Both the position numbers and the translations under genes were made by a program. 64,000 bases of DNA from Syncephalis plumigaleata (lineage: Eukaryota > Zoopagomycota > Zoopagomycetes > Zoopagales > Piptocephalidaceae), in the NCBI GenBank assembly GCA_025201365.1, contig JAIXMF010000006.1, positions 992,001-1,056,000 on the forward strand, read 5' to 3'. Below the pieces are notes generated by a model. That model was given only the letters and a program-made list of their open reading frames with translations. It did no database searches and had not been told where the DNA came from. Each line of letters starts with the position of its first letter. The stretch's first letter is position 1. Of this stretch, positions 36,791 through 49,195 are shown piece by piece.

Positions 36791-37501
36791 TTAGTTGACT
36801 TTAGCGAGCACATCGACAACAGCCTTGACAGCAACATCGGCATCGACGTTGATCTTGGCAAGGATATCGACGAGAGCCTTGACGGTAATGTCAGCGTCGA
36901 CCTTGATGTTAGCATCAACGATGGCGGTCAATTTGGCAAGGATGTTAGCCTTAACGGTGGCATCGACATTGACGTTGACCTTGGCGAGAGCCACGACGAG
37001 AGCATCGACGAAGACGTTGACGCGGGCCTTGAGGTCGACGACGATGTTAGCAAGAACATCTGCGGTAACCTTGGCGTCAGCCTTAGCATCGACATCGGCG
37101 TTAAGATCAATGTTGACGGTAGCCTTAACGATAGCCTTGACGATAGCATCGATGTCGACCTTGAGGTTGATGTCAAGATTGGCGATAACCTTGATAATAG
37201 CATCGACGTTAGCCTTGACGTCAGCCTTAGCGTCAGCGTTGACGGTAGCATCAACGTGAGCCTTGATATCGGCTAGGACCTTGGCGTCGATGTTGACGTC
37301 AGCGTTGAGGAGGACCTGGACGAGAGCATCGACATGAGCCTTGACATCGGCATCGACATTAGCTTTGACGTCGGCGTTGACATTGGCCTTAGCATCGGCA
37401 GTGGTGGTGGCAGTGGTAGTGGCAGGTCCTTGGGGAGCAGCCAAAGCGCTACCGGCGATGGCGAGGATGGCAACAGCGAGGAGAACCTTGGAGAACTTCA
37501 T
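36791..37501 (-). CDS. Secreted Val/Ala/Asp/Lys repeat protein
   Basis: Single exon, 236 residues. The signal peptide MKFSKVLLAVAILAIAGSAL is cut near AA/PQG and followed by a short Thr-rich linker. The rest is a repetitive chain of small hydrophobics alternating with Asp, Asn and Lys (ADVKANVDADVKAHVDALVQ), resolving toward the end into units of about 20-22 residues. Examples are NIKVDADITVKALVDILAKI and NVDADVAVKAVVDVLAKV. Each has a beta-like NVxVDA step and a helix-like VKAxVDxLAK step. There is no cysteine, no proline and almost no aromatic residue in the repeat. The same domain forms the C-terminal half of the protein at 60927. Strong codon bias and a TATA box suggest high expression. 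A structural cell-wall, spore or extracellular-matrix role is inference. Confidence 0.8.
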   Translation of the reverse strand: MKFSKVLLAVAILAIAGSALAAPQGPATTTATTTADAKANVNADVKANVDADVKAHVDALVQVLLNADVNIDAKVLADIKAHVDATVNADAKADVKANVDAIIKVIANLDINLKVDIDAIVKAIVKATVNIDLNADVDAKADAKVTADVLANIVVDLKARVNVFVDALVVALAKVNVNVDATVKANILAKLTAIVDANIKVDADITVKALVDILAKINVDADVAVKAVVDVLAKVN

Positions 37502-39739
37502 GTTGAATGGTACTAATAATAATAACGGAAATAGTAGTAGTAATAATAGTAGTAGTAATAGTAATAGTAGATAATATTATATGTCCGGTATAGACAGACT
37601 ATGTAAGGAGAATACAAGTATCTAGAGCTGTGACCGCAAGACAAAATGTCGAAGAACTAGTTGAGGGATAATGGTGAGTAAAGGCTGGGCACAGGTCGAA
37701 TTTACCATCGCCTTTATAGTGTGTTGCCACATGAAGAAGTTACGAGCGGTTACGAGAGGTGACATTGGCAAAGGGAAGGGAAGGGACGCGAACCATTGTC
37801 GTTCATTCGTTCGTGTCATCCGTGTCCCATCTGGTTTGCTAGGCGTTGTCCGACTGAACAGGCAACTCGGACATCATGCGGATGGAATGAACACAGAGAG
37901 AATGAGAGAATGAAACTGTCACGCTGCCTGACTGTGCAGTGTTGTGGCAATGGTGAATGGAGATGCCCTATTCACCTATGGTCTAACAGGAAATGCCTGA
38001 TGACTGACCACACAGACGAAGGACACCAGACGGGCCGCGTGGTTAACAACAATAGGGCATCAAAGAATGTGTGTGTGTTTGTGTACAGTCATGATGCTCT
38101 ACGATATCTCTTTCTGCGTGAACCAATGAGATGACAGTATATCGCATGCATCATGTTCTGTCGCTTTTTTTACAATTGCATTAGAACCGGTTCAGTGCAT
38201 TCGCTTGTGGTAGAGCGAGAGAATGCGCTGTTCATGATATAGACGTGTACTACCCAGGCGGTTAATATGGACCAATCAAGAATGTACTCTGCAGTAACAT
38301 CCTTCCTCTCTCTCTCTCTTGCTCTTCTCCAGTTATCTATCACTCTCAATGTTGCTATTATTACTATTATTCATAGTGGTTGCAGCACGTCATTACCATA
38401 CTTATTGTTGCCATTGTAATAATATTATGAGGATATCTTTTTTTATTCGGTCATGCAACAACTATTCTCAGATAGCGACATCCTAGTTGGTGCCATTTCA
38501 TAATTACAACTACATGTCTATCTTTTTTAGTTCTACGAATAAAAGAGAGAGTCAAGACTTTAACTATACTGTAGATTATTGCAATAGACGATTTTACTAC
38601 AATGGCAGCTCTTTCGTCAGATACCTGAACCAATAAATCTTGTGATATCGCATAAAGATGGGCACGGCATCATCATAACGAGTTTAGAAGAGGGGAGAGA
38701 GGAGAGAGGAGAGAGAGAGGGCAGAGAGGGAAGGAGAAAACGCAGTCTACCTTACACGTTGTGCGTATCATTTGTCCAGAAACAACTGGTTCATCCAATA
38801 TCAATGGACTACTCCTCTTTGTTCTTTCATTCGTCGTGTGTTTACATGTGAATATCTACATGTGTGTACGTTTATTGTCTACACACATTGACAGCAACGA
38901 GTAATAGGCATTATCGCTAGAGAGAAACCAGTTTACAATGGTTGTCATTATGATTACTATTGCTATGACGATGACGATAGATACATGATATGATATGATT
39001 AACAGTGTAGATTCATTTATACTAAATCTACCAATATCAATTACTAGTATTCGTAAGTAAAGAATATCATTAGGTTGTTATACTTCTAGATGCACAGTTT
39101 TCGCGCATCTCCCAGTAGTTATGGTCTACTCAAGTTTTAAGCTACCCTAAACCATTCGGAGTTAAGCTAGCATGTCATGCAAAAGCAACGTGTAATGTAC
39201 GACCTTTACAATACATGCATACAAAGATGCGTACGTACATGTACTACTTTTATTTTATTATTCATTGGTGTAAATAATAGAGCATCAACTGGTCTTGCTA
39301 ATGCTCTATTCTTGGAATGTAAGCGCTATTAGTCACTCTACTGGTTGTGCATTCGTGTCATTCCTGCTTGCACAAGCATTACTAATTGGTATGCGTGATA
39401 CGGTGGTGTTTTGGTTGTCTATTAGAACTGCATCCATATACCGGATGGCATAAGATGTAGCCATACTATTTAGGCAAAATATTGCCTCTATGATCTATCC
39501 CCTGCCGAATAACACTTGATATCACAGAAAGTAAGTAATGGAAATGCGTTTACATTGAACATAGTGTCAAATAACGCACGATTATATCCGAAAGAGTAAG
39601 CACAGTATGTTTTAATACTTTAATAAACTAAACTAAACCTCACTTAGAAATGCTTAATAATGATGTAAAAGTTAAGAAAAAGGATAAAGAAAAAGTAAAG
39701 AATAAAGAATAAAGAAAACTAGCAAGTAAGCCAGGCGAA
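37502..39739. other. Long intergenic region
   Basis: Left edge holds the divergent promoter with the TATA box at 37711. A GA-rich simple sequence lies at 38688-38740. No frame, tRNA or conserved element could be supported in the rest. It probably includes untranslated ends of both neighbours. Confidence 0.45.
37711..37718 (-). promoter_or_regulatory. TATA box with GGCG flank
   Basis: On the minus strand it reads CTATAAAGGCGATGG, about 210 nt before the start codon at 37501; compare 14208. Confidence 0.5.
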
Positions 39740-41321
39740 TTAATTCGATGATTTCTGAACGAAACGAGACGTTCTATTGAATTTGACATCGGCTTGTTCG
39801 AGTAATACCGGCAGGATGGTATCGGCAAATGCCTTTACCAGCGCAGTATTAGCTACGAATGTGAATTCGCCCACTACTAGGAATATCCAATAGGTTGGTA
39901 TAATGTAGAATACGAGGAGAGTGCCTGCAATGGCTCCCAATAGCGCTTTGAACAAATTGGCCGTGCGTTGCGGATCGGCCCAGCTTAAATTATGCAACTG
40001 CGCCGCTACCAAATCGTAAGTGTCAGCAAAAGTACCCATAAAGTTTTGGATATATTGCATGTTAGCCTTGTACTCGGCGACTGAAGTAGCCGACGAAGCC
40101 GATAATGGAATGAACGGACTGTGCTGCTTCTCTTGACGCTTACTCGATCGTTTTCCAGCGCGTGCTGCGGCAATCTCTTTGGCTCGTTTAAAATAGTTAC
40201 TGATGATAAGATGTAGGATAACCAAATGTGGTATGATAGTAATTAGAATAGGATATAAACCTAACATATATATATACATACAATGATGTGATTAGTCTAC
40301 TATACTTTATCATTTACTTATATCCTCGTACTTACATAGTAGAGCGTAGCCAACCATGCAAAGCATCGTGGTAGATGGACTTTGCCAGGTCATAATATAT
40401 TTAATGCCGTTCTCTGCCGCGCCTAATGCACCGGCTCGTTGCACGAATCGTTGCATATTCTTGGGTGTACGTGTAACTAGATTGAGCGACATTGGCTGAA
40501 TCGATTTCTCCATGGCCATTTGATTAGCGGCCGTGGATACAATCAAATCCTGAATGAAGCTACTCTGCTGCGAAGTTGACGCGTTATCCATGCTCATGTT
40601 TGATTTGAATCGTCTATTACTGGCTCGTCTAGCTAATGATGCTGCCGATGATGATGATGAGGGTGGTGGTGGTGATGATGCTGATGATATCGATGGATAA
40701 CTATAATGACTGTCGACCAATGTCGTATACGAGGACGAGTTGGAGTTGGAGGCGTAGCGTCTCGAGGCATTACGACTACGTTCCGTGGCCGATGTAAAAA
40801 TCGATGCTCGATCACTGTGATGATGCTCATTGCTGGGTGATGCTTCACGCGGCCGTACTGACGATGGCATATCTCCATCGCTACAAACGCCAGCCTCATC
40901 TGTGGTCTGTCCCGCGATCTCCTCGGGTTGCGGTGTAGGTGGTCCCGACAAATGAGGCGGGCTCCCACTCTCGCCGGTAGCATCACCGAACAACAGTAAA
41001 CTCGCCTCTTCTTCGCCTGCCATATCGTCGCCATCTTCTCCCGGCTGGCGTAGACGATGATCACATACAAATGTCAATTCGTCCTGACAACGTTTATGAC
41101 AGATGAAGCCGCAACCTACAATAGAATACAGATAGACAGATAGAATGGGTCAGTGGCACTTTAGCATTAACATTTAGTATCACAGCGGCAAGCTTACTTG
41201 TACACTCTAAGCCTTGTTTAACCACGCCCCATAGCACTTTACTACAGTGATCACAAAAAGTCCATCGGTGAAAGGTCTTTTCGGCGAACCGGTGGGTGAA
41301 CTTGACTGAAATAGTTGCCAT
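39740..41321 (-). CDS. C1 zinc finger plus Pex24-type peroxin domain protein
   Basis: Three exons, 41321-41198, 41115-40336 and 39740-40260, exactly in phase, giving 474 residues. The N-terminus is a C1 (diacylglycerol/phorbol-ester type) zinc finger with the full ligand pattern: HRFAEKTFHRWTFCDHC, then LECTSCGFICHKRCQDELTF and a last Cys. A disordered Ser-rich region of about 170 residues follows. The C-terminal half matches the Pex24/Pex28-32 integral peroxisomal membrane family. It has a helix before LLCLYPILITIIPHLVILH, then YIQNFMGTFADTYDLVAAQL, then the paired hydrophobic segment ALLGAIAGTLLVFYIIPTYW. Such proteins shape peroxisomes or peroxisome-ER contacts. The C1 finger could add lipid-dependent recruitment (inference). 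No frame breaks. Confidence 0.8.
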
Positions 41322-42071
41322 TATAAAACTTAATAAATGGTCAAGAGTAATTAGAAAGTCGTTAAGAGAAGGTCGTAATGATTGCCGTAAAGAAGAGAAT
41401 ATATAGGGAAGAAAGCGAGCACTACTACTAATAGACGAGAGGGAGAAAGGGAGAGAGCGGGTCAGGTATGGAATAGAATGCCGATAGACCTGCCTTGTAA
41501 TGGCAAGCTATATCAACGTTCTTGCTATTTCCTATCCAAAGTATACACGAAAGTAGGCGACACGTGGGGTTCTCGCTATGTCGCAAAGTAAAAAAAGCAA
41601 GAATAAAGAAAAAATGTAACGACTCTACCATGTGTCGCATCATTACACAACAAGAAAAGGCTTATATTCATTCCTCTTCCCCGCATGCCCTCATTTCTTC
41701 ATCATCATCATCATTATCGTCATTTGTGATAGATTAATAAATAGATATACATTTAGACATTTCATATATATTAACTTGATCTGGACATGCTCCGATTTCT
41801 ATGAATCCTAATTAAATCAATGTGGATTGAGAGCGAGAAAGGCATATGGCAAACAAAAATGCGATATGTGCCTACTTAACGGATTCACTACCATCATTAT
41901 CGTTATTGTGTTCGCGACACGTCTCTCACTCTTCAATCTCTCACTCTTTGTCGAGTACTGCGTAGTTGGTTCCTCCTTTACACTAAACGTTACTCGTTTC
42001 TATTTCATTTCACTTTATTCCTTTATTCCGCTCTCTAGTGCTCTATTCGACTTGTTGATTCTACTTGCAAC
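41322..42071. other. Divergent promoter region
   Basis: Lies between the peroxin gene and NDUFV2. No gene or repeat supported. Confidence 0.5.
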
Positions 42072-43059
42072 ATGTATGCACTACGTACTGCTATCAATAC
42101 TTCGCTAAAGGCGAATTCTTCCCGATGGACTAGTGTACGATCCACAGCGGCACGATACTTGCACACGGCTAATACACTACGATCAGAGGCTATATTTGTG
42201 GTATGATTCAATAATACGCGTTAAGCAAACATAGGCACACGCCAATAGACACACATGCATAGATTAGTACTGATTATTGTTTATCTCAATGTATAGCATC
42301 GAGATACACAGGAGAATAATCCAAAGGTTCCATTCTCGTTCTCGACCGATAATCTTAAGACGGCCGAGCGTATTATGGCCAAGTATCCACCTCAGTACAA
42401 AAAGGCCGCCATTATTCCGCTACTTCATTTGGGTCAGAGTCAACTAGGATGGACGAGTATTAGCGTGATGAATGAAGTGGCACGTATCGTTGAAGTACCA
42501 CCAATGCGTGTCTATGAAGTCGCCACTTTCTACACTATGTTTAATCGGTGAGTAGACGAGTAATCTACCATTTAGTATCATTACTAATGAAATGTGATAC
42601 TTCATAGTAAACCAGTGGGTAAGTATTTCTTGCAAGTCTGCACTACCACACCTTGTGAACTATGCGGTTCAACTGGTATTCTCAATACGATTCGTCAACA
42701 TCTCGGTATTGAAGTGGGCGAAACGACAAAGGATGGTAAATTCACCTTGGTAGAAGTGGAATGTGCCGGTGCCTGTGTCAATGCACCTGTAATGGCCGTA
42801 AACGATGACTACTACGTAAGTTGTTTCTTAGAGAGAGATTCACTTGATGAATGATGCAGCAAATGATTAACTTAACATTCCATTATAGGAGGATCTCACA
42901 TCTGAAAGTACGGTAAAATTGCTAGACGCATTAAAGCGTGGTGAAATACCACCCGCTGGTCCACAATCTTCTCGTAAAAACTGCGAGCCTATTCAAGGAC
43001 TCACTACACTTACCACAGAGCCTACAGGACCTGGTTTCGGTGTTCGTGATGATCTTTAA
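42072..43059 (+). CDS. NADH dehydrogenase 24-kDa subunit (complex I, NDUFV2)
   Basis: Peripheral-arm subunit of respiratory complex I carrying the N1a [2Fe-2S] cluster, in the mitochondrial matrix. Four exons: about 42072-42199, 42299-42547, 42607-42816 and 42891-43059. A basic presequence ([19 protein letters not shown]) is followed by the family core: [40 protein letters not shown] and [13 protein letters not shown]. The cluster ligands are present as [11 protein letters not shown] and, further on, [13 protein letters not shown]. The C-terminus has the usual PGFGVRDDL type ending. Length (about 250 residues) is normal. No frame breaks. Confidence 0.95.
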
Positions 43060-43173
43060 TATTAAACGCATAACTAGTGCACACCATTAGATGATAGATA
43101 ACACTACCATGAATACATGTGTGTATATGCGTATATATTTTATTTAATGATTAGATACGGAATTAAAAATGCA

Positions 43174-46100
43174 CTAGAAATCAACGAGAACACCTTCTTT
43201 TGGCTGTTTCGTACCTCGATGTACTGTATGTACCAACTGATCTAGATCTAGGAAACAATACATATAAACAGCTTAATAGCGCGTAATAGATTATAAATAC
43301 ACGTCCACTTACCATTAGCACATACATAAACCATACAGTAAGGATTGGCATCATCTCCTGTGGTATCCTTGAATACTTCATCTTTGGATACCTGCAACAA
43401 TATAATTTCATTATTGATTAATAAGACATCACTCTATCGTCTATTTGTTTTGCTATAGAAAAGCGATTACCTCAGTAACAATATCATCATTATACTTGAA
43501 CCAACGCTGATTCTCCCAATCATAAATATAGATCCAATAGTGTCCGAAAGATGCTTGACCTAGTTACCCATTAGTTTAACCATCATCATCAACTAGTATA
43601 ATAGTATATACAAAGTGAAATCAACTAATATTCACTTACCTCTGTGCATAAACACGGCATGCAATCGATATTCCACCTGACCTATCTCATCGTAAATGGC
43701 ATTAATATCCGTGACAATCTGTGCTATTTCCACTTGATATTCTACACAGTCTAGTATTAATATACAATCTATAATGACATTACTATACTATCTACCATTG
43801 AGTTCATTGGAGAGTCGAGTAATCTCTCTGTTCAAATGATTAACTGTATCCTTGACACTATCACTTTGTAATAAATGATTATCGAGAATATTCGATGCTT
43901 TCTCCAATAATTCAAGACTAGTTAATCCATTCTAGATGAAATGATTGTATTCATGATTAGTATAGTCATTCATTCATTCACTCTCTAGTTAAATGTAGTA
44001 AACTTACTGTGGTATGTGTTAAAAAGTCAATACGTTGCTTCAAGTAGTCTTTACGCTTCTTTAACGTGTAATGTCGTTGATGTTGCTCTTGTAACCTTGC
44101 TTCATTAGAAACTAGATATCGATCCATATAAATAGATGATGGTAATTTCAAATATGTATTCGATTTAAACGCTTTCTGCTGTTCTCGATCATATTGTACC
44201 CGCTGTATCACATAGAGTATTCAATCAATTGTATTAGATGTAGTACATTAAGTGTTATGATAATACTAACCTGAACTTGGAACTGTAGAATAGGTGGTAA
44301 ACGAGAGATCCACACTTGTCGTTGTGCCTCGTGTCCTTCATAATTCACCTAAACATTAAGGAGGAGTTAATGATCTAGTCAATTTCCTATTCCCCTAATA
44401 ATCACATACATTATCCACGTCAATACCAAATACTTTATTCATTCCATCGTAGATATCATTTCCTTCCTCTGCATCAAATATGTAATCATTTGAGTTAAGA
44501 AGTATTCTACACTTATAGTTATGCTATATATTTCATTAAGTAAAGGATATAATATGACTAAACTCTTGTTCATTATTGTGACATACTGGTTGTTGAGTCT
44601 GAGGGTGTAGATACGTCAGTGATTGTTTCATTTTCCCGTAGAATAATCTAATAAATAATGAGTAGACAAATGGTTAGATTTCAATCAACTCTAATCATTT
44701 ACTTACTGCTTAATCAAATGATTCTCTATTGTAGAATCATTGGCATTGAAATCAGGTGACAATGCAATATTCAACAATTCCATAATATTATTCATACATT
44801 CTATGTGAAATAGAATATTAGTAACATTTAACTGATTAATCAATTAACATACCAGTTACATCTTCTTGTTTACCAAAGGTCATTGTAGGTGTTGTTTTTA
44901 CATCTGTTGTTGATGTCGATACTGGTGGATATGAATCTGATATGACTATCACCTCTTTACCCTTTGACTCGATTACTTGATCATTCGCTACTAATGGTGG
45001 GAAATCGGATAGTTGCTCTGACACGCTTGTATCTATCACAATATCTGGTGTTGATGTTGACCAAGCAGAGTTAAGCATTGTATGATCTGGTGATGGTGGT
45101 TTACCCCATCCATGCTCGAATGGTGGTGGTGTATTAGATTTGTTGTTATGTGCGATATATGGCGGTGATTCCACTATATCCTCCATAGGGTCGTCCTTTT
45201 CTTGATCCACCACGGTTGAAGGCACCATTGGTAGATCGGATTCAAGCTTGGATGATAGATCATCTGTGATCATACTCGATGACTGTGTCGGTGATAGCAT
45301 TTGCGAATAAAGTGGTCGAGGTGGTAATTTTGGCGGTGATGTACCTAGTGTTTCTGGTGAGGGATCAACCTTTGATGAATGTCATCATTGCCCTCTGTCT
45401 TATCCATAGTTGATGTAGACGATGCTATTAGCGTGTTATTAGGCTCTGGTTCAAGTTGACTTAGTGCCATCTCTGCAATTGATGTGAAGGACGTACAGCA
45501 TCTGTTGCCGTGGACATCTCTTGATATAGTCGTCCTAGTAGAGCGGCAACTAATAAACGTGTAAATACTAGAGTAAATAGCATTGTTATCTATTATTACT
45601 TACAACGAATGGCATGACTTTGTTGTCTCTGGCTTATTTTGTTATTATTATTGTTGTGGTGTTTACATCATTGGATGATTCACTCGTTGCCTGTTGCTGT
45701 TGCTGTTGTTGCTGTTGCTGTTGTAAATGATAAGCTTCACTAATTGAAGTGTTTTTTGCTCATCAAAATTAACAACTGCAGTTCGTAGATCAGCAATTGT
45801 TGCATAATACTAACAAGATAATTATTAGTATTATTGACATATATAACATATATATATAGATCTAATTACCTGAAGTAGAGAATTAAGGAAACATGTGTTG
45901 CCAATATTAATTAATCCTACTGGATAGTTGCTATTACATTAATTAATAATACTGATCTTACTAGTTAATGAGAAATGAAAAGTAACATGTTAATTTACCT
46001 TGGTATATCAGATGATATCGTGTAAGGGTGACCACTAGTTGATTGATTATTATGTAGATGATTAGATGATGAATTATAATAATGATTGGATTCTAATTAT

Positions 46101-48734
46101 AAGTGGAATAAACATGTAATGATAATATATATTAATATGTTATTAATCTATATTATATATGTATATATTAACTTACTTGAATCAACTGATGATACATAGG
46201 TTGCCCTAGATAGTTAAGAATCTTCTCGCTATTACGATCCTGACCAATTACACGTAGACATTCACGATATCGTGGATTAACTTGTCCGTCATCCGCCTAA
46301 TATCGAAATGATTAAATGGTTACTCATAACAATATGAATGAACTGCACAATTTACTTACATGTATTTGATAGACTGTCAATATCATGTCATCATCAAGAT
46401 ATCGATCTTCAATTTGTAACGATCTGTAAGCCTCATCAACTGAAATAGGTGGGCCAGTGTACGCATCTAAATCGGTAGATGTCGATGCACCCTGTAATGG
46501 AAGTAATGCAGGTCGTGGAGGTACTGGAGGGGATCGTGAGTCTGTTATACGATCGGGTGGTATGGAAGAATAAGTGTCGGACAAGAACGGATTATTGTTG
46601 GACACAGTCTCCATGGCTAATCTATTCAGTAGATAGGAACTATTACGTGAATTGGCAATTAATTCCAAGCATTTTTGTTGCTTTTCCAATTGATTCGGTC
46701 GATCCGTTTTCTATTTATATATATATAAATATATATGTGCTTATTGTTTGTATCATGATAGTAATAGATATACGCTAGTATACTTACTGCTACTTCATAA
46801 ACTGAAATAATGAACTCGTCAGGTAAAGCTGCATCAATATCAAAATAGGCATACGCATCCTTCACGGTAAGTGTGCTCAAGAATGGCTTGTATAAATTTG
46901 CAGCTATAGTAATGTATATATATATATATTTCATAATTAGTTAGCTATAGATGATATCTACACTCAATGGTCGAATCGACACTTACGTCATTTAATGGAC
47001 GAGCACCATAATCGCTTCTTTCTAGGAACATGGCAATGGCCTCACTGCCTCGACTACGTCCAACCAAACGAAGAGCATCTTTATATTCGTTTTTACGATC
47101 TGGACGTTCAGCCACCTAATAGTAATAACATATATATATATATATGTAAATATCTAGTTCATTATTGTATCATTTGTATTGTCAATCACAACACAATGGG
47201 TTCACTCACAAGGGAAGCATAAATAGATATGATCGCTTCATCGGGTAGATCAATATTTGGTATATCCAATTTCTTATAGGCTCTCTCCACATCATCACTA
47301 GTGTATCCACCTATATATAGGTATATATATATATATATATATATATGACTATTAGTAACTAGTGTGTACACGAGTATGCATCACTTACCATGTGATCGAG
47401 CCATGACTACTGCTTCCTCCAACTTTGAGCTTTTACGCTGTTGTGATATGTCATACAATGCCTTCAAGTAATCTGCTTCTTTTTGTGGATTCTCTATACA
47501 TAATAATCCGTATGCCCATAAGATAATGTGATCTGCCATATCTCTATACAATAAGCATTAATGATAACCATGAATATTCATTACATAATACTTACGGCAT
47601 ACATCCAAGTGCATTATAAGGTGGTGATTGTGGTAAAGCCTTCGATACTGCATCACTAGATTTGTGCTTATTCACGTATTTCTTATCTGTTTGTCGTTGT
47701 TGTTGTTATTGCAATGCCTTACTTAATAACATAGTTTGTATATATGCTAGCATTATTACTTACAACGATCACATCCCAATAGTTGTAGGATAATATTGTC
47801 AGCCTTAAAGAATGGTGCTTCTTTCTCATTTACTGGACCTTTATATAAAAAGTAAGTAGTATGCATTAATTGTTAATGATTACATACCACTCTAAATGCT
47901 AGTATTAATGCTTACCTATGTCCTTCTTTACGTCATACACTGCAAGTGACAATTGCAATTTGATGTCTTCCAGTTTCTCTCGTAATAAAGAGAATCTAGT
48001 AGTTTCACCTGACTTGTTGTCATTTGATATACCAAGATCTGGTGGAGTGAAGGCACCGTCATTTGTCTCGGTAAACCCGATTGTATTAAACATCATTTGT
48101 CTAATAGCGTATGATGCACATGAAGACATGTCATTTAATAGTACTATTCGCTTCAATACTAGTATTGTAACTTACCCGGAATTATTAGACCTGCCAGGAT
48201 TTTACTCACACCTGGATTGCTCTTCTTCAATAGCCGTTTATCGCCATTGAGTACGTTATTAATCACATTGATAAAATGTTCGTAGAATTTAATCCGCATA
48301 CGATACTCGGGATTATCCAGCTCTATTAGTCGCATGTCTTGAATGGGGATAATCGGCGACGTCTTAATAATATGTGATTGATAGTGACAGCTACAACACG
48401 ATAATTGCAAACCAGTCTGTCTCTCGATTGCTATCGGGTTTGACTTCATATGTAAATGATGCATACCGGGATTGTCGACACTAGTACAATGAATATTACT
48501 GTTCCCCACCATAATTGAATAAGTTGAATAGCACTTTAAGCAGTAAAACTGCGCTGGCGTCTGCTGGTTGTCCCGATTGGACGACGAGGTAAAGGAAGAC
48601 TTTGAGCATACTAGAACGTGTACATGAGGCACCTTGCCCACGTCGAGCCGTAAGAGTGCTTCCAGTAATGCAGGCGGTGTCTTGCCTGTCGGTGGCATGA
48701 CAGACACCGGGTATGAATTATGCTCTTGGTACAT
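43174..48734 (-). CDS. UBP2: Ubiquitin carboxyl-terminal hydrolase, Ubp2-like
   Basis: USP-family cysteine protease resembling yeast Ubp2, which trims Lys63-linked ubiquitin chains. It is cut by many short introns (about 20). The Cys box reads [17 protein letters not shown] at about 45885-45937. The His box reads [18 protein letters not shown] at about 43500-43560, followed by [11 protein letters not shown]. The N-terminal region (start at [15 protein letters not shown]) has CLKC and CCSC pairs that may bind zinc. Between it and the Cys box lie Ubp2-type helical repeats: [43 protein letters not shown] and [21 protein letters not shown], each with an [14 protein letters not shown]-like partner. 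A long Ser/Pro-rich insert (44836-45350) splits the catalytic domain. Exon joins are approximate. Confidence 0.85.
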
Positions 48735-49195
48735 AACGATGAAGAAAGTGAAAGATGACGATGACACTAGTAATATTTTTAGTGACCTTAGTGTTGTATG
48801 CACACGTGTGTGTGTGTAGTTAACAATAAATAAAATCAAGAGTGATGACATTCCTACACTCAGTCATGCCAGTCATACAGTGTTTTTCCATTCAATTATC
48901 CTTTACTCTTTATTAATAAACAGATTAACACAATTATTAACACCATTATCGCATTGCTATTATTATTGAGTAGTTATAATGGCCTAGCAGTTGAGGATTA
49001 TCGCTACTCACATCTAAATACGTAATGTTATCTATCTATTATTTATATAGAACAGAAGGCTAACTGCGCAATTGAATGGAAGTCCTGTAACTGTTAAATT
49101 GTAAACTGTTAAATTTAAAGGAAAGCTATACGAGATGAGTTTAGATTTTACATTTATTTTTCTTTTTTTATTATTTCATCTCTACAAGTAGCACA
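48735..49195. other. Divergent promoter region containing a repeat
   Basis: Separates UBP2 (-) from RRB1 (+). About half of it is copy B of the dispersed repeat. Confidence 0.6.
48875..49088 (-). repeat. Dispersed repeat, copy B
   Basis: Inverted relative to copy A (36227-36453) and aligned with it over nearly its whole length with small gaps. The best blocks are AGCCTTCTGTTCT, TACGTATTTAGATGTGAGTA and AATAATAATAGCAATGCGAT. It sits between two divergent housekeeping genes. Confidence 0.75.

Noticed and set aside
39115-39175. Weak resemblance to 5S rRNA (CGGAGTTAAGC)
   Set aside because: Only a short box matches; I could not fit the remaining 5S stems or internal promoter, so it is likely chance.
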